The position numbers and the translations under genes were made by a program. This document shows positions 1-8,866 of a stretch of DNA of 32,457 bases, piece by piece. How positions within the stretch are numbered: the first letter of the stretch is position 1; each line of letters starts with the position of its first letter. This DNA comes from an uncultured Clostridia bacterium (GTDB lineage Bacteria > Bacillota > Clostridia > Christensenellales > Aristaeellaceae). Under the pieces are notes generated by a model. That model did not search any database. It saw only the letters and a list, made by a program, of their open reading frames with translations, and was not told the origin of the DNA. The stretch spans positions 1 to 32,457 of the forward strand of contig CALVVZ010000012.1 of assembly GCA_944364075.1 (NCBI GenBank), read 5' to 3'.

Positions 1-33
1 TCTTTCTTTAGCATCTTCATCACCTGGCTTTAG
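1..33 (+). CDS. Possible 3' end of an upstream gene (partial)
   Basis: Frame 1 from the window edge reads ten codons, SFFSIFITWL, and then TAG. The residues are hydrophobic, as in the last helix of a membrane protein. A terminator-like hairpin follows within 10 bases, which is what one expects after a plus-strand gene. Frame 2 is also open for a short distance, so this is a weak call and no function can be assigned. Confidence 0.3.
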   Translation, partial: SFFSIFITWL

Positions 34-41
34 TATATCAG

Positions 42-68
42 AAAAGGCCGCATGATGCGACCTTTTTT
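42..68 (+). terminator. Rho-independent terminator of the gene to the left
   Basis: AAAAGG (42-47) pairs with CCTTTT (61-66). Inside it CGCA pairs with TGCG across a three-base loop, with one C/A mismatch between the two stems. The stem runs into six T residues (63-68). Position and orientation fit the end of a transcript entering from the left edge. Confidence 0.6.
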
Positions 69-170
69 GACAGGCTGCATACCATAGTTCTTTGAAAAAA
101 GATTAGATAGAATCTTCTAGAAAATTTGGACAATCTTATGAATTACCTTCATCTTTTCCTGGGCAGAGCG

Positions 171-199
171 TTGACCTGATAAATTATCAATGCTACAAT
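171..199 (+). promoter_or_regulatory. Sigma-A-type promoter of the response regulator
   Basis: A -35 box TTGACC (171-176) and a -10 box TACAAT (194-199) are separated by exactly 17 bases. The start codon is 32 bases after the -10 box, and a GGGGAGG-type ribosome binding site lies in between. The regulator therefore has its own promoter and is not transcribed with the kinase. Confidence 0.7.
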
Positions 200-231
200 A
201 GCCACAAAACAAAGAGGGGAGGTCCTCGCAG

Positions 232-1250
232 ATGCCCAACGTCATCCTGGTAGACGACGAGATCTGGACCATTCGCTGTCTGGAAAGCTTACTGGCGGAT
301 TATCCCGCCTACCATGTGGTGGGTAGCTTTTCCGACGGACAGGAGGCCCTGGCCTATCTGCGTTTGAACCCCTGCGACGTAGTCTTTACCGACCTGCGCA
401 TGGACCGTATGAGCGGTCGCAAGCTGATTTCCGTTTGCGTCCAGGAAAAAATACCGGTGCGTATGGTCATTATCTCCGCATACAGCGATTTTTCCGCCGC
501 ACGGGAAGGCATACGCAACGGCGTCATTGATTATCTGACCAAGCCCATTACCCGCCGGGATATGGCAGCCCTGATGCAGCGGCTGGACGCCGCGTTCCTG
601 GACGAGCATACATCCCGGCGTATCTCCCTTTGCCAGACCATCGAGCGTGCTTACCCCGAATGCCGGGTCATGTGCTGTGCGCACACGGATACCGCATGCA
701 GGGACAGCAGCACTGCGCCGTGGGCCTGGACCCGGTCATGGAAGACGGTATGACACTGGCCTACCTGTCTAATCCCGCAAGCAAACCCCCGGAACTCCTA
801 CGCGCCCTGCCGGAAGGCATTGGCATTAGCCAGGCGCAAAAAAGCTTTGCCAAACTTCCCGACATGATCGCGGAAGCCAAGCAAAGCATGCAGCTGCATT
901 TTCATTTTTCTCTGAATGGGGAAACGGCGCAGATTCAGGCGTATATGCTTGAACATCTGGCCAGTCCCATGACGCTCAACGAGCTGGCGGAGCGCTTTTA
1001 CGTAAACAAGGCGTATCTGTGCAGCAGTTTCCGGGAGTCCAGCGGTATGACCATCATGAATTTTCTCAAGCATATACGCATGCATCAGGCCGCCGGAGCG
1101 CTGCTGAACTCCGGTGAATCCATCCAGGAAATATCGGAGCGCGTAGGCTATCCCGACAGCGCCTACTTTTCCCGGGTGTTCAAGAAAACCTTCGTCGTTT
1201 CTCCCGAGAGCTACCGCAAGGGACCATTCTCCCGCTCCACCGGCAGCTGA
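232..1250 (+). pseudogene. YesN-type response regulator (receiver + AraC HTH), broken by a frameshift
   Basis: The first reading frame (232-753) starts MPNVILVDDE and forms a CheY-like receiver: acidic pocket D8/D9, phospho-acceptor D54 in VFTDLRM, and the conserved lysine in YLTKPI. After about residue 140 the homology moves to another frame, which runs to 1250 and carries a two-helix AraC-type DNA-binding domain (motifs LNELAERFYVNKAYLCSSF and IQEISERVGYPDSAYFSRVF). The switch falls at about 655-700 and equals loss of one base (or gain of two). I see no slippery heptamer, so mutation or sequencing error is likelier than programmed frameshifting. Fused, the product would be about 339 residues, normal for a short YesN regulator. 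Such proteins activate glycan-use genes after phosphorylation by a YesM kinase, here encoded convergently next door. The arabinan enzymes downstream are plausible targets (inference). Confidence 0.85.
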
Positions 1251-3001
1251 ATCTCCGCACAGGTAAAGCATCCCTCCCGGGCGGAGAGCTTCAGGCCGCA
1301 GCGCTCCCCGTAAGCAATGCGCAAGCGCCGGTAAATATTGACCAGCGCAATATGCTCACGGTCTTCAATGGGGCCCTGCGTTTCCATGCGCTGCCTGACC
1401 TGGACCATTTTTTCCGAAGAGATCCCCTTTCCGTTGTCCGTGACGCGGACATGCAGGGTTTGATCCTCGGCCGTAATCCATGCCTGCACCGAAATAGCGT
1501 AGGGAGCATGCTTCTGATAACCATGGAAACCGTGCTGGATAGCGTTTTCCACCAGGGGTTGAAGCATCAGGCTCAACACCCGGCAGGCCAGCGCTTCAGG
1601 CTCCACGCGCTGTCTCAGACAGTACTTGTCCGGCATACGGATCTGAAGTATGCTCATGTAGCTGTCCAGATGCTGCAATTCCTGCCGCAGCTGTACGCGG
1701 TCCGGCGCCCGCAAGGCATACTGCATGCTTTCCGACAGCGCCGTACTCAGCTGCTCCAGGGGTTCAATACGGTAATGCACGGACATGCCCACCATACAGT
1801 TGAGCGTATTAAACAGGAAATGCGGATTGATCTGGCTTCGGTATGCAAACATCTCTGCCTGCATCCGGTTATATTCCAGCTCATGAATGCGCTCCATGTT
1901 CTTCATTTCCTGAGCCTGGCTTTGGGCGAGCTTGTACAACATTTCATTGATGCCGTCGGCTAAAGGCTTCAGTTCGCCCACATTGGAGGCGCGGATAGTG
2001 GTATACTTTTGAGGAATCATGCACATATCCTGGACCATGGTCTTAATGGGTTTCACAATACTCTGTCGAAGCAATCCCATCAAAATGGCCACCAGAACCA
2101 GGCATCCGGCCACGCACGCCCATAAAAATACGCTGAGGTTGTTCGCTTCCCGCATCATCAGGGAAACCGGCGCCACGCATCCCAGCGTCAGTCCGTTGCC
2201 GATGGACAGCTCCCCCATGCCTACCAGATAGTCTTCCTCCCCGATACGCAAAAGCGCGTCCCCGTTCATGCCGCCGTAGGCGGCAGCGTGTTCCAGGGCC
2301 TGGGTCTGCTCCGGCGCCATGGCCGCGCTGGAAGCCACCACCTTTCCCTGGTCAAACAGCACCTCCACCAGGGATGGATTGCTCAATGACGTTTCTCCAA
2401 ACAGCTGCCCCGCGTCGATGAGTACGCCGCAGGTCAGCACATCAGCTTCGTTCATCAGACTGATGGGGGTGATAATGCCGATGGGAGCATAGTAGATGCA
2501 GTAACGCGGCGAATCGCTGTTCTCGATCTGGAACATATCGGTAAACCACGTCTGTTTCTGTTCCCCCGCCCAGAGGTTCCGCGCCATATACGCCAGTTGG
2601 AAATACCGCAGGTTGCCGTTGCCCGATTCCACGAATGCCCCGTCGTTATTTCCTACATAAATAGCGATGATGCCCGGCGCCGTCTTGGATGCCGTGGAGA
2701 AAAGTTGACGCACGGACTTGTAATTGCTCACGCGCTCCTGGGAAGTCATTTGCGCAAAATACCGCTGCACCACCTCGGAATAGCCCACGCTCTGGGCCAG
2801 GGAGGCGATGGCGTCGAATTGCTGGTCGAAGCTGGCGGTACACTGCTCCGTTTGCAGGACAAAGTTCTCCTTCGCCTGCGCCATGGACATGTTGTAAAAT
2901 ACACGGTATACGCCAAGCAGAAGGCAGGTGAGCAGCAGAATCGGAATCGAGACGATGATTACGATGCGCCCATAGATGGAGTAGGACCGGTTCGAAGCCA
3001 T
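1211..3001 (-). CDS. YesM-type sensor histidine kinase
   Basis: A membrane sensor kinase of 596 residues. In order: transmembrane helix at about 12-34, an extracellular sensing region of about 255 residues, a second helix at about 290-311, a HAMP-like linker (about 312-362), a His_kinase domain with the phospho-acceptor histidine near residue 394 in QINPHFLFNTL, and an HATPase with N-box PLVENAIQHGF and G1 box VTDNGKGIS. The start is supported by AAAGGAGGG a few bases upstream. The gene faces its likely partner regulator and the 3' ends overlap by 40 bp. This is unusual, because yesM/yesN pairs are normally co-transcribed. It has its own strong promoter. Relatives sense sugars directly or with a binding protein. 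The ligand cannot be read from the sequence, although the neighbouring arabinan enzymes suggest an arabino-oligosaccharide. Confidence 0.93.
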   Translation of the reverse strand: MASNRSYSIYGRIVIIVSIPILLLTCLLLGVYRVFYNMSMAQAKENFVLQTEQCTASFDQQFDAIASLAQSVGYSEVVQRYFAQMTSQERVSNYKSVRQLFSTASKTAPGIIAIYVGNNDGAFVESGNGNLRYFQLAYMARNLWAGEQKQTWFTDMFQIENSDSPRYCIYYAPIGIITPISLMNEADVLTCGVLIDAGQLFGETSLSNPSLVEVLFDQGKVVASSAAMAPEQTQALEHAAAYGGMNGDALLRIGEEDYLVGMGELSIGNGLTLGCVAPVSLMMREANNLSVFLWACVAGCLVLVAILMGLLRQSIVKPIKTMVQDMCMIPQKYTTIRASNVGELKPLADGINEMLYKLAQSQAQEMKNMERIHELEYNRMQAEMFAYRSQINPHFLFNTLNCMVGMSVHYRIEPLEQLSTALSESMQYALRAPDRVQLRQELQHLDSYMSILQIRMPDKYCLRQRVEPEALACRVLSLMLQPLVENAIQHGFHGYQKHAPYAISVQAWITAEDQTLHVRVTDNGKGISSEKMVQVRQRMETQGPIEDREHIALVNIYRRLRIAYGERCGLKLSAREGCFTCAEIQLPVERENGPLR

Positions 3002-3035
3002 GCGCCCGCCCTCCTTTCATCCATTTTTTGGAGCA

Positions 3036-3064
3036 ATTATACCCCTCCGCTCTGAGAGCGTCAA
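3036..3064 (-). promoter_or_regulatory. Strong sigma-A promoter of the kinase gene
   Basis: Read on the minus strand: -35 TTGACG (3059-3064), a 17-base spacer, and a perfect -10 TATAAT (3036-3041). The -10 lies about 35 bases upstream of the kinase ATG at 3001, leaving a short leader with a good ribosome binding site. Confidence 0.8.
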
Positions 3065-3128
3065 CCGCTTCAAGGCGCCGCCATGGCCTTGCGCCTTCAA
3101 CCCCCGATGATTATCCAAGTATCCATAA

Positions 3129-3934
<806 letters not shown>

Positions 3935-3958
3935 CCCGCGAAAGGACGGTGCCTCATC

Positions 3959-4885
3959 GTGAAACTGTATCGCCGCCGCCCCCAGGATCCCGCGCCTCTG
4001 GCCCAAGCGGACCCCTATCTCATTAAGGCCCGGGACAGCCGGTATTACCTGTACGCCACCGGCGGCCAGGTGTACAGCAGCGACCGCCTGCTGGAGGGCT
4101 GGCGCTATGAAGGCGTCCGGCTGGAGATGCCCGGACAGGAGGAATGCTGGGCGCCCTCGGTGCTGGAACTGGAGGGCACGTACTACATGTACTATTCCAG
4201 CCTGCCCCAGGGTTCCGACGACGTGCATGAGCAGCAGCTGCGCCTGGCTACGGCGGACCGGCCCGCAGGCCCTTTCCGCTATGTGAAGGATCTGCTTCCG
4301 CCCTTTTCCATTGACCCGCATGTGGTACAGACGCCCTCGGGGCTATACCTGTTCTACTGCAACAACGACTACGAGGACGAACGCGCCGGCACCCGCATTT
4401 TCTGCGACCACATGCCCGCGCCCGACCAGGTGGAGGGAAACCCCGTGTGCGTAGTGGCGCCCACCCTGGACGAGGAAATTTTTATGCGCGACCGTTTCCG
4501 GCCCGGTCAGCACTGGCACACCATCGAGGGCGCGTTCTACTTCTACCATGAGGGGTATCACTACCTGATGTACTCCGGGGCATGCTATCAGAACCCCACC
4601 TATTTCATCGGCTACGCCACGGCCCAGGCCCCCCGGGAAGCAGACCTGCGCACGCTGCCCTGGCGGAAATATCCCGACGAGCACACCTACCGGCCTCTGC
4701 TCAAGCGCAACGGCTTTGTGGAGGGCATGGGCCACAACAGCGTCTATTTTGAAGACGGCAAGCATTATATCGTCTACCACGGGCGCGATCTTACGGACGC
4801 CGGCGCCGGCGTTGATACCCGGTGCGCACGCATAGATGAAATGCGTGTGGGCGGAGGACGCCTTGCGGTAACCCCAACCCCTTGA
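3959..4885 (+). CDS. GH43-family five-bladed beta-propeller glycosidase (arabinosidase/xylosidase type)
   Basis: 308 residues from a GTG start with AAAGGA upstream. There is no signal peptide, so the enzyme is probably cytoplasmic and acts on imported oligosaccharides. The three GH43 catalytic positions are visible: base D18 in ADPYLI, the pKa-modulating D119 in SIDPHVV, and acid E190 in TIEGAFYF. Repeated YYLYAT/YYMYYSS/YLFYCNND/YHYLMYSG strands are typical of the propeller blades. The gene lies between a GH51 remnant and a GH127 gene, so removal of alpha-linked arabinose (or xylose) from arabinan, arabinoxylan or extensin-derived oligosaccharides is likely. The subfamily and exact linkage cannot be decided here. 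It looks intact. Its original promoter may have lain before the now truncated GH51 gene, so its expression is uncertain. Confidence 0.88.
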   Translation: MKLYRRRPQDPAPLAQADPYLIKARDSRYYLYATGGQVYSSDRLLEGWRYEGVRLEMPGQEECWAPSVLELEGTYYMYYSSLPQGSDDVHEQQLRLATADRPAGPFRYVKDLLPPFSIDPHVVQTPSGLYLFYCNNDYEDERAGTRIFCDHMPAPDQVEGNPVCVVAPTLDEEIFMRDRFRPGQHWHTIEGAFYFYHEGYHYLMYSGACYQNPTYFIGYATAQAPREADLRTLPWRKYPDEHTYRPLLKRNGFVEGMGHNSVYFEDGKHYIVYHGRDLTDAGAGVDTRCARIDEMRVGGGRLAVTPTP

Positions 4886-4913
4886 TGCCGCATCGATGAA
4901 AGGAGAAATTTCC

Positions 4914-6752
4914 ATGCTCAAAAAACCCAAGCTACGCTTCTTTTCCCATGGAGAAATTGAACCGCAGGGCTGGCTGAAGCGCCAGCTGCGCATCCAGGCG
5001 GACGGCCTGAGCGGCCATCTGGACAAGATCTGGCCCGACGTGCGCGACAGCCGCTGGATCGGCGGCGACTGCGACGGCTGGGAGCGCGTCCCCTATTGGC
5101 TGGACGGCTTCGTTCCCCTGGCTTACCTTCTCCGGGACGACGACCTGATCGCCCGGGCCAAATACTATATCGACGGCATCCTGGCCCGCCAGTGCGAGGA
5201 CGGCTGGCTCTGTCCCTGCCCGCCCGAGGAGCGGCACACCTACGATCTGTGGTCCGGCATTCTGATTGCCAAAGTGCTGGCCATGTACGCGGACCTGAGC
5301 GGCGATGAGCGCGTGGAAAGCGCGCTGTACCGTTTCTTTGACAACCTGTGGGTGTTCACCCGGGCCAACACGCTCCACGACTGGGCTGCCCTGCGCTGGT
5401 TTGAAACGCTGATCCCCCTGTACTGGCTTTATGAGCGTCGCCCGGAGGAATGGATGCTCCGCCTGGCCCGGCGGCTCCAGCAGCAGGGCTACGATTTCGA
5501 GCGGCTCTTTAGCCCCTATGAGGACCAGCAGCCCCAGCGGGTTTGGACCTATTCCACCCACGTGGTCAATCTGGCCATGGCCATCAAGCAGGGCGCGCTT
5601 GTTTCCCGCATGGACGGCAGCGACCCCGAGGCATTCGCCCGGCACATGCTGAAAGAGCTGTTCCGCTATCACGGCATGGCCGTGGGGCACTTCACCGGGG
5701 ACGAGTGCGTCATGGGTGACAGCCCCGTGCAGGGCGCGGAGCTGTGCAGCGTGGTGGAAGCCATGTATTCCTACGAGCAGCTGCTTGCCATCTCCGGCGA
5801 TCCTCTCTGGGGCGATTACCTGGAGCGGCTGGCCTTCAACGCCCTGCCCGCCACCCTCAGCGCCGACATGTGGACGCATCAGTACGACCAGCAGACCAAC
5901 CAGGTGCAGTGCGTGCTGCTGCCCAAGGACCGCGTGATTTTCGGCACCAACGGCCCGGACAGCCACCTTTTCGGATTGGAACCCAACTTCGGCTGCTGCA
6001 CCGCCAATTTCAACCAGGGCTGGCCTAAGTTCGCCCTGTCCACCTTCCTGCGCTCGGAAAAGGGCATTGTTTCCGCCGCCCTGGCTCCCGCCACCGTGCG
6101 CACGGTCATCGACGGCCATGCGGTTTCCTGCTCCCTGGAGACGGAATACCCCTTCCGCAACACGCTCCATTATCAGGTAGCCACCGACGGTCCCGCGGCC
6201 TTTGAGTTTAAGCTGCGCATCCCCGGCTGCGCCAAGTCCGCCACGGTCAACGGCGAGTCCGTCGCGCCCGGCTCTTTCTATGCGCTGGAGCGCACCTGGT
6301 CCGGCGTCACGGACGTCGAGGTAGTGTTGACATTCGCCTGCGAAACCGTAGCCCGGCCGCGGGAGATGCAGGTGCTTTGGCGCGGCCCGCTGCTGTACAG
6401 CGTAGCCATCGACGAGCGCTGGGAAAAGCTGGAGTATACCCGGGACGGCGTGGAGCGCGTCTTCCCCTACTGCGATTACGAGCTGTACCCGGAATCCCCC
6501 TGGAACTACGGCTTTACGGCGGACAAGGATTTTGACGTGAAGGAGAACGCGGTCAGCGAAACGCCCTTCTCCACCCAACAGCCCCCCATGGAGATCACCG
6601 CCATGCTGGCGCCCGTGGACTGGCCCCTGGTGGACGGCGTCGCCGCCAAGGAGCCCCGCTCCCGCAAGGCTCAGGGCGACCCCCGCCCCGTGCGGATGAT
6701 TCCCTACGGCTGCGCCCGTCTGCGCATGACGGAAATGCCCACGGTGGAATAA
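4914..6752 (+). CDS. GH127 (DUF1680) beta-L-arabinofuranosidase
   Basis: 612 residues from the ATG at 4914, which follows AAGGAGA at proper spacing. An upstream in-frame ATG at 4896 overlaps that ribosome binding site and is less likely. The protein has the (alpha/alpha)6-barrel pattern of GH127. It carries the zinc/thiolate catalytic residues known from HypBA1: a glutamate and cysteine in AELCSVVE (E276, C278) and the double cysteine in FGCCTANFNQGWPKF (C361, C362). Length is close to the usual 600-650 residues. Characterised members remove terminal beta-L-arabinofuranose, often from hydroxyproline-linked arabino-oligosaccharides of plant extensins. No signal peptide is seen, so it acts inside the cell. 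It is the last gene of the arabinoside cluster and is followed by a terminator. Function is assigned from family motifs; the exact substrate is inferred. Confidence 0.9.
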   Translation: MLKKPKLRFFSHGEIEPQGWLKRQLRIQADGLSGHLDKIWPDVRDSRWIGGDCDGWERVPYWLDGFVPLAYLLRDDDLIARAKYYIDGILARQCEDGWLCPCPPEERHTYDLWSGILIAKVLAMYADLSGDERVESALYRFFDNLWVFTRANTLHDWAALRWFETLIPLYWLYERRPEEWMLRLARRLQQQGYDFERLFSPYEDQQPQRVWTYSTHVVNLAMAIKQGALVSRMDGSDPEAFARHMLKELFRYHGMAVGHFTGDECVMGDSPVQGAELCSVVEAMYSYEQLLAISGDPLWGDYLERLAFNALPATLSADMWTHQYDQQTNQVQCVLLPKDRVIFGTNGPDSHLFGLEPNFGCCTANFNQGWPKFALSTFLRSEKGIVSAALAPATVRTVIDGHAVSCSLETEYPFRNTLHYQVATDGPAAFEFKLRIPGCAKSATVNGESVAPGSFYALERTWSGVTDVEVVLTFACETVARPREMQVLWRGPLLYSVAIDERWEKLEYTRDGVERVFPYCDYELYPESPWNYGFTADKDFDVKENAVSETPFSTQQPPMEITAMLAPVDWPLVDGVAAKEPRSRKAQGDPRPVRMIPYGCARLRMTEMPTVE

Positions 6753-6766
6753 TTCCTTTCATGCGC

Positions 6767-6814
6767 AAGCCTGCCCTTTTCGGCCTTCCATGGCCGGTAG
6801 GGCAGGCTTTTTTT
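6767..6814 (+). terminator. Terminator of the arabinoside gene cluster
   Basis: AAGCCTGCCC (6767-6776) pairs with GGGCAGGCTT (6800-6809) and is followed by a T run to 6814. A smaller inner hairpin CGGCC/GGCCG sits in the loop. It starts 15 bases after the GH127 stop codon. Confidence 0.88.
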
Positions 6815-6860
6815 GCGCCGCGCAAAGGAAAATATACGGCGCGGCGCGAAGATGCTTCCC

Positions 6861-6885
6861 AACCTTTCCGCGCGCTGCGCATCTA
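6861..6885 (+). promoter_or_regulatory. Probable ECF-sigma autoregulatory promoter
   Basis: AACCTTT (6861-6867) and CATCTA (6880-6885) stand 15 bases apart (counted after AACC), 50 bases before the sigma gene. AACC-type -35 and CGTC/CATC-type -10 boxes are characteristic of ECF sigma factors, which usually transcribe their own operon. No good TTGACA/TATAAT pair is visible in this gap. The match is by eye. Confidence 0.5.
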
Positions 6886-6934
6886 ACAGGTGTCATGACA
6901 CAAAGGAAATCCCCTTCGAAGAGGTGTGCAAGCA

Positions 6935-7408
6935 ATGATGGACGAACGGTGTTTTACGGAAAAGCTTTTAAGCAGCGAAGCCATGCTGTACCGCATCTCC
7001 TGCACCCTGCTCCGCAATGAGGAAGACCGCCGGGACGCGCTGCAGGAAACGGCGCTGAAAGCCTGGCGAGCCAGAGGGCAGCTGCGCAACGAGCAATACT
7101 TCACCACCTGGCTGGTGCGTATTCTGATGAACGAATGCCACCGGCTGCGGGGAAAAAGCGCCCGATGCGTGCCCCTGGACCAGCTTCCCGAGCCGCGTGC
7201 GCCGGAGCGGGACAACGATTTGCGCCTGCTGCTGGAAGCCCTGCCGGAGAAGCAGCGGGTGCCGCTGATACTGCATTACCTGGAAGGTTTTTCCCTGGAA
7301 GAAATCGCCCAGGTGGTCCGCGTGCCCGTGGGCACGGTAAAATACCGTTTGCATCAGGCAAGAAAAGCCCTGCGCGTGGAACTGAGCGGAAAGGAGGAAG
7401 CGCTATGA
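6935..7408 (+). CDS. ECF-type RNA polymerase sigma factor
   Basis: 157 residues. Region 2 includes RISCTLLRNEEDRRDALQET and KAWRARGQL, which binds core polymerase and the -10 element. Region 4 ends in a helix-turn-helix, FSLEEIAQVVRVPVGTVKYR, which reads the -35 element. The small size and absence of region 3 are standard for ECF sigma factors. The ATG at 6935 (or the adjacent ATG at 6938) has only a weak GAGG-like site upstream; a GTG at 6926 in the same frame is possible. The stop overlaps the ATG of the next gene (ATGA), showing coupled translation with the presumed anti-sigma protein. The trigger and regulon are unknown; cell-envelope stress would be a typical role. Confidence 0.92.
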   Translation: MMDERCFTEKLLSSEAMLYRISCTLLRNEEDRRDALQETALKAWRARGQLRNEQYFTTWLVRILMNECHRLRGKSARCVPLDQLPEPRAPERDNDLRLLLEALPEKQRVPLILHYLEGFSLEEIAQVVRVPVGTVKYRLHQARKALRVELSGKEEAL

Positions 7409-8742
7409 TGACCGAGCAGGAACTTCGGGAAAAGCTTCGCGGGCTGACCCAACCCATGCCCCAGGAAACCCATCGCGCTTTCCTGCGCGCCGCCTACGGA
7501 AAGGAAGCATCCATCGTGAAAAGAAAGCTATCGGTCAGCCTGGTTCTGGCGCTGGTATTGGTGTTCCTCACCGCCGCCATCGCCTTTGCCCTCACAGGCG
7601 GCTTCGGCATCCTGGACTACAACGCATCCATGAAGGACAACAAGGACTACGCAGCCCATATTCTGGGCATACATGAATCCTACGAAAACGAGTATATCGA
7701 CATGACAGTCAACGAGGCGGTGTTCGATGGCGTAAGCCTTTCCCTGACCATGAACATCAACCACCATGCGGACACGGACCCGGTGTATATCCTCCCCCGC
7801 CTCACGGCGGAAACCACAGATGGACAAGCCCTGGAAGTGGATATTGAAGGCGCCCGGGGCGGGAATTGGCACAGCGGATTTTTTGTGCCCAGCCGCGATT
7901 CCTCATCGGTAAGCGACGGCTGCTACGGCGTGGACGCAGTGCTTCTCACCGACGGCCCCGACGGAGAAACCACCATGGTGTACAGCCAGGAAAGCGCCGT
8001 AACCTGGAGGCTGCGCTTCTACATTTTCCATCCTGAATACCCCATTGTCAGTTCCGCCATGCCCAACGATCCCGGCCTCAGCGACGAGGCGTATCTGGAG
8101 GCGGAACAAGCCTGGATGGAGAGCTTTGCGGAGGCTTACCGCCAGCAGCTTATCCAGACGGACGAATTCGGGGAAATACTGGAGTACGTCCTGAGCCTCC
8201 CCCACGACGGGATGGACGATGAAACCTGGTTCATGCTGCCCCTGGAGGAACAGCTGCTGTACGGCGGCGCGTTCACCCTGGTTGACACGGTGGAAATCAG
8301 CTTTTCCACCGGAGAGAACGACCTGCATCAAATAGCCGCGGAGCAAGTCTTTGATCTGGGCGATGGCTGGCAAGCCAGGTTGACGAATGCATCCGTCACC
8401 TTTGCCCGCTGTGATTTGCTCTTTACCGTCAGCCGGACTGCCGCAGACGGCCGGACCGCCGCAGACTACGCGCAGGAAAACAGCGGCTGGAGCTTCGCGG
8501 TACTGGCCGACGGGCAGCCCGGAACCCTGAGTGCCGGAAGCGTCAGCCGGGAGTATCAGGACGAGCGTCCCACCGGCAACCTCCTGTACAACTTCACCAT
8601 GCAGCTCAACGGTTTCCCGGAAACATTGTGCCTGCTGCCCGCATACAGCGAGCATGGCAATCAGTCTGTCGGTTGGCTATCCGACGTTCCCCAGCTGACG
8701 CCGGAGGAGGAAGCACAGTTGCTTTTCATCGAACTGCCCTGA
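7405..8742 (+). CDS. Membrane-anchored anti-sigma-like protein (DUF4179-type)
   Basis: 445 residues. The start at 7405 has AAGGAGG seven bases upstream and overlaps the sigma stop by four bases. A short N-terminal cytoplasmic segment of about 40 residues (where it would bind the sigma factor) is followed by one transmembrane helix at about 42-63 and a large extracytoplasmic region of about 380 residues, rich in beta-strand-like alternation. This layout and the coupling with an ECF sigma gene match single-pass anti-sigma proteins with DUF4179-like N-termini. No zinc-binding HxxxCxxC motif of the ZAS class is present, so assignment rests on architecture and context. The external domain probably senses an envelope signal. 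Release of the sigma factor would then need proteolysis or a conformational change (inference). Confidence 0.75.
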   Translation: MMTEQELREKLRGLTQPMPQETHRAFLRAAYGKEASIVKRKLSVSLVLALVLVFLTAAIAFALTGGFGILDYNASMKDNKDYAAHILGIHESYENEYIDMTVNEAVFDGVSLSLTMNINHHADTDPVYILPRLTAETTDGQALEVDIEGARGGNWHSGFFVPSRDSSSVSDGCYGVDAVLLTDGPDGETTMVYSQESAVTWRLRFYIFHPEYPIVSSAMPNDPGLSDEAYLEAEQAWMESFAEAYRQQLIQTDEFGEILEYVLSLPHDGMDDETWFMLPLEEQLLYGGAFTLVDTVEISFSTGENDLHQIAAEQVFDLGDGWQARLTNASVTFARCDLLFTVSRTAADGRTAADYAQENSGWSFAVLADGQPGTLSAGSVSREYQDERPTGNLLYNFTMQLNGFPETLCLLPAYSEHGNQSVGWLSDVPQLTPEEEAQLLFIELP

Positions 8743-8800
8743 CGCAGCCATGCCGTAGCATGCAACGCGCATGCCACGCCCGGTTTTAGAAAACATCAAA

Positions 8801-8833
8801 AGGCCGCCATTGCCCAATGGGTCATGGCGGCCT
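8801..8833 (-). terminator. Terminator after the purA-amidohydrolase operon
   Basis: A perfect 10-bp stem, AGGCCGCCAT (8801-8810) with ATGGCGGCCT (8824-8833), followed on the minus strand by TTTTGATGTTTT. It begins 15 bases past the amidohydrolase stop codon and separates it from the convergent anti-sigma gene. Confidence 0.72.
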
Positions 8834-8839
8834 CTCTAC

Positions 8840-8866
8840 CTTGCCCGGTCAAACGCACCGGGCAAG
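8840..8866. repeat. Perfect 10-bp inverted repeat spanning a stop codon
   Basis: CTTGCCCGGT (8840-8849) and ACCGGGCAAG (8857-8866) are exact reverse complements with a seven-base loop. The stop codon of the amidohydrolase (8849-8851) overlaps the stem edge and loop. It stands immediately before the 8801-8833 terminator on the same transcript, giving a tandem hairpin 3' end. Confidence 0.7.

Noticed and set aside
655..753. Programmed -1 frameshift in the response regulator
   Set aside because: No X-XXY-YYZ slippery heptamer and no obvious downstream stimulator; a simple indel or sequencing error is likelier.
4932..6578. A 548-codon open frame on the minus strand
   Set aside because: Antisense to the GH127 gene, no ribosome binding site, no recognisable domain.
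7135..7404. N-terminal extension of the anti-sigma-like protein
   Set aside because: The frame is open upstream but overlaps the sigma gene; the ATG at 7405 with AAGGAGG is clearly better.
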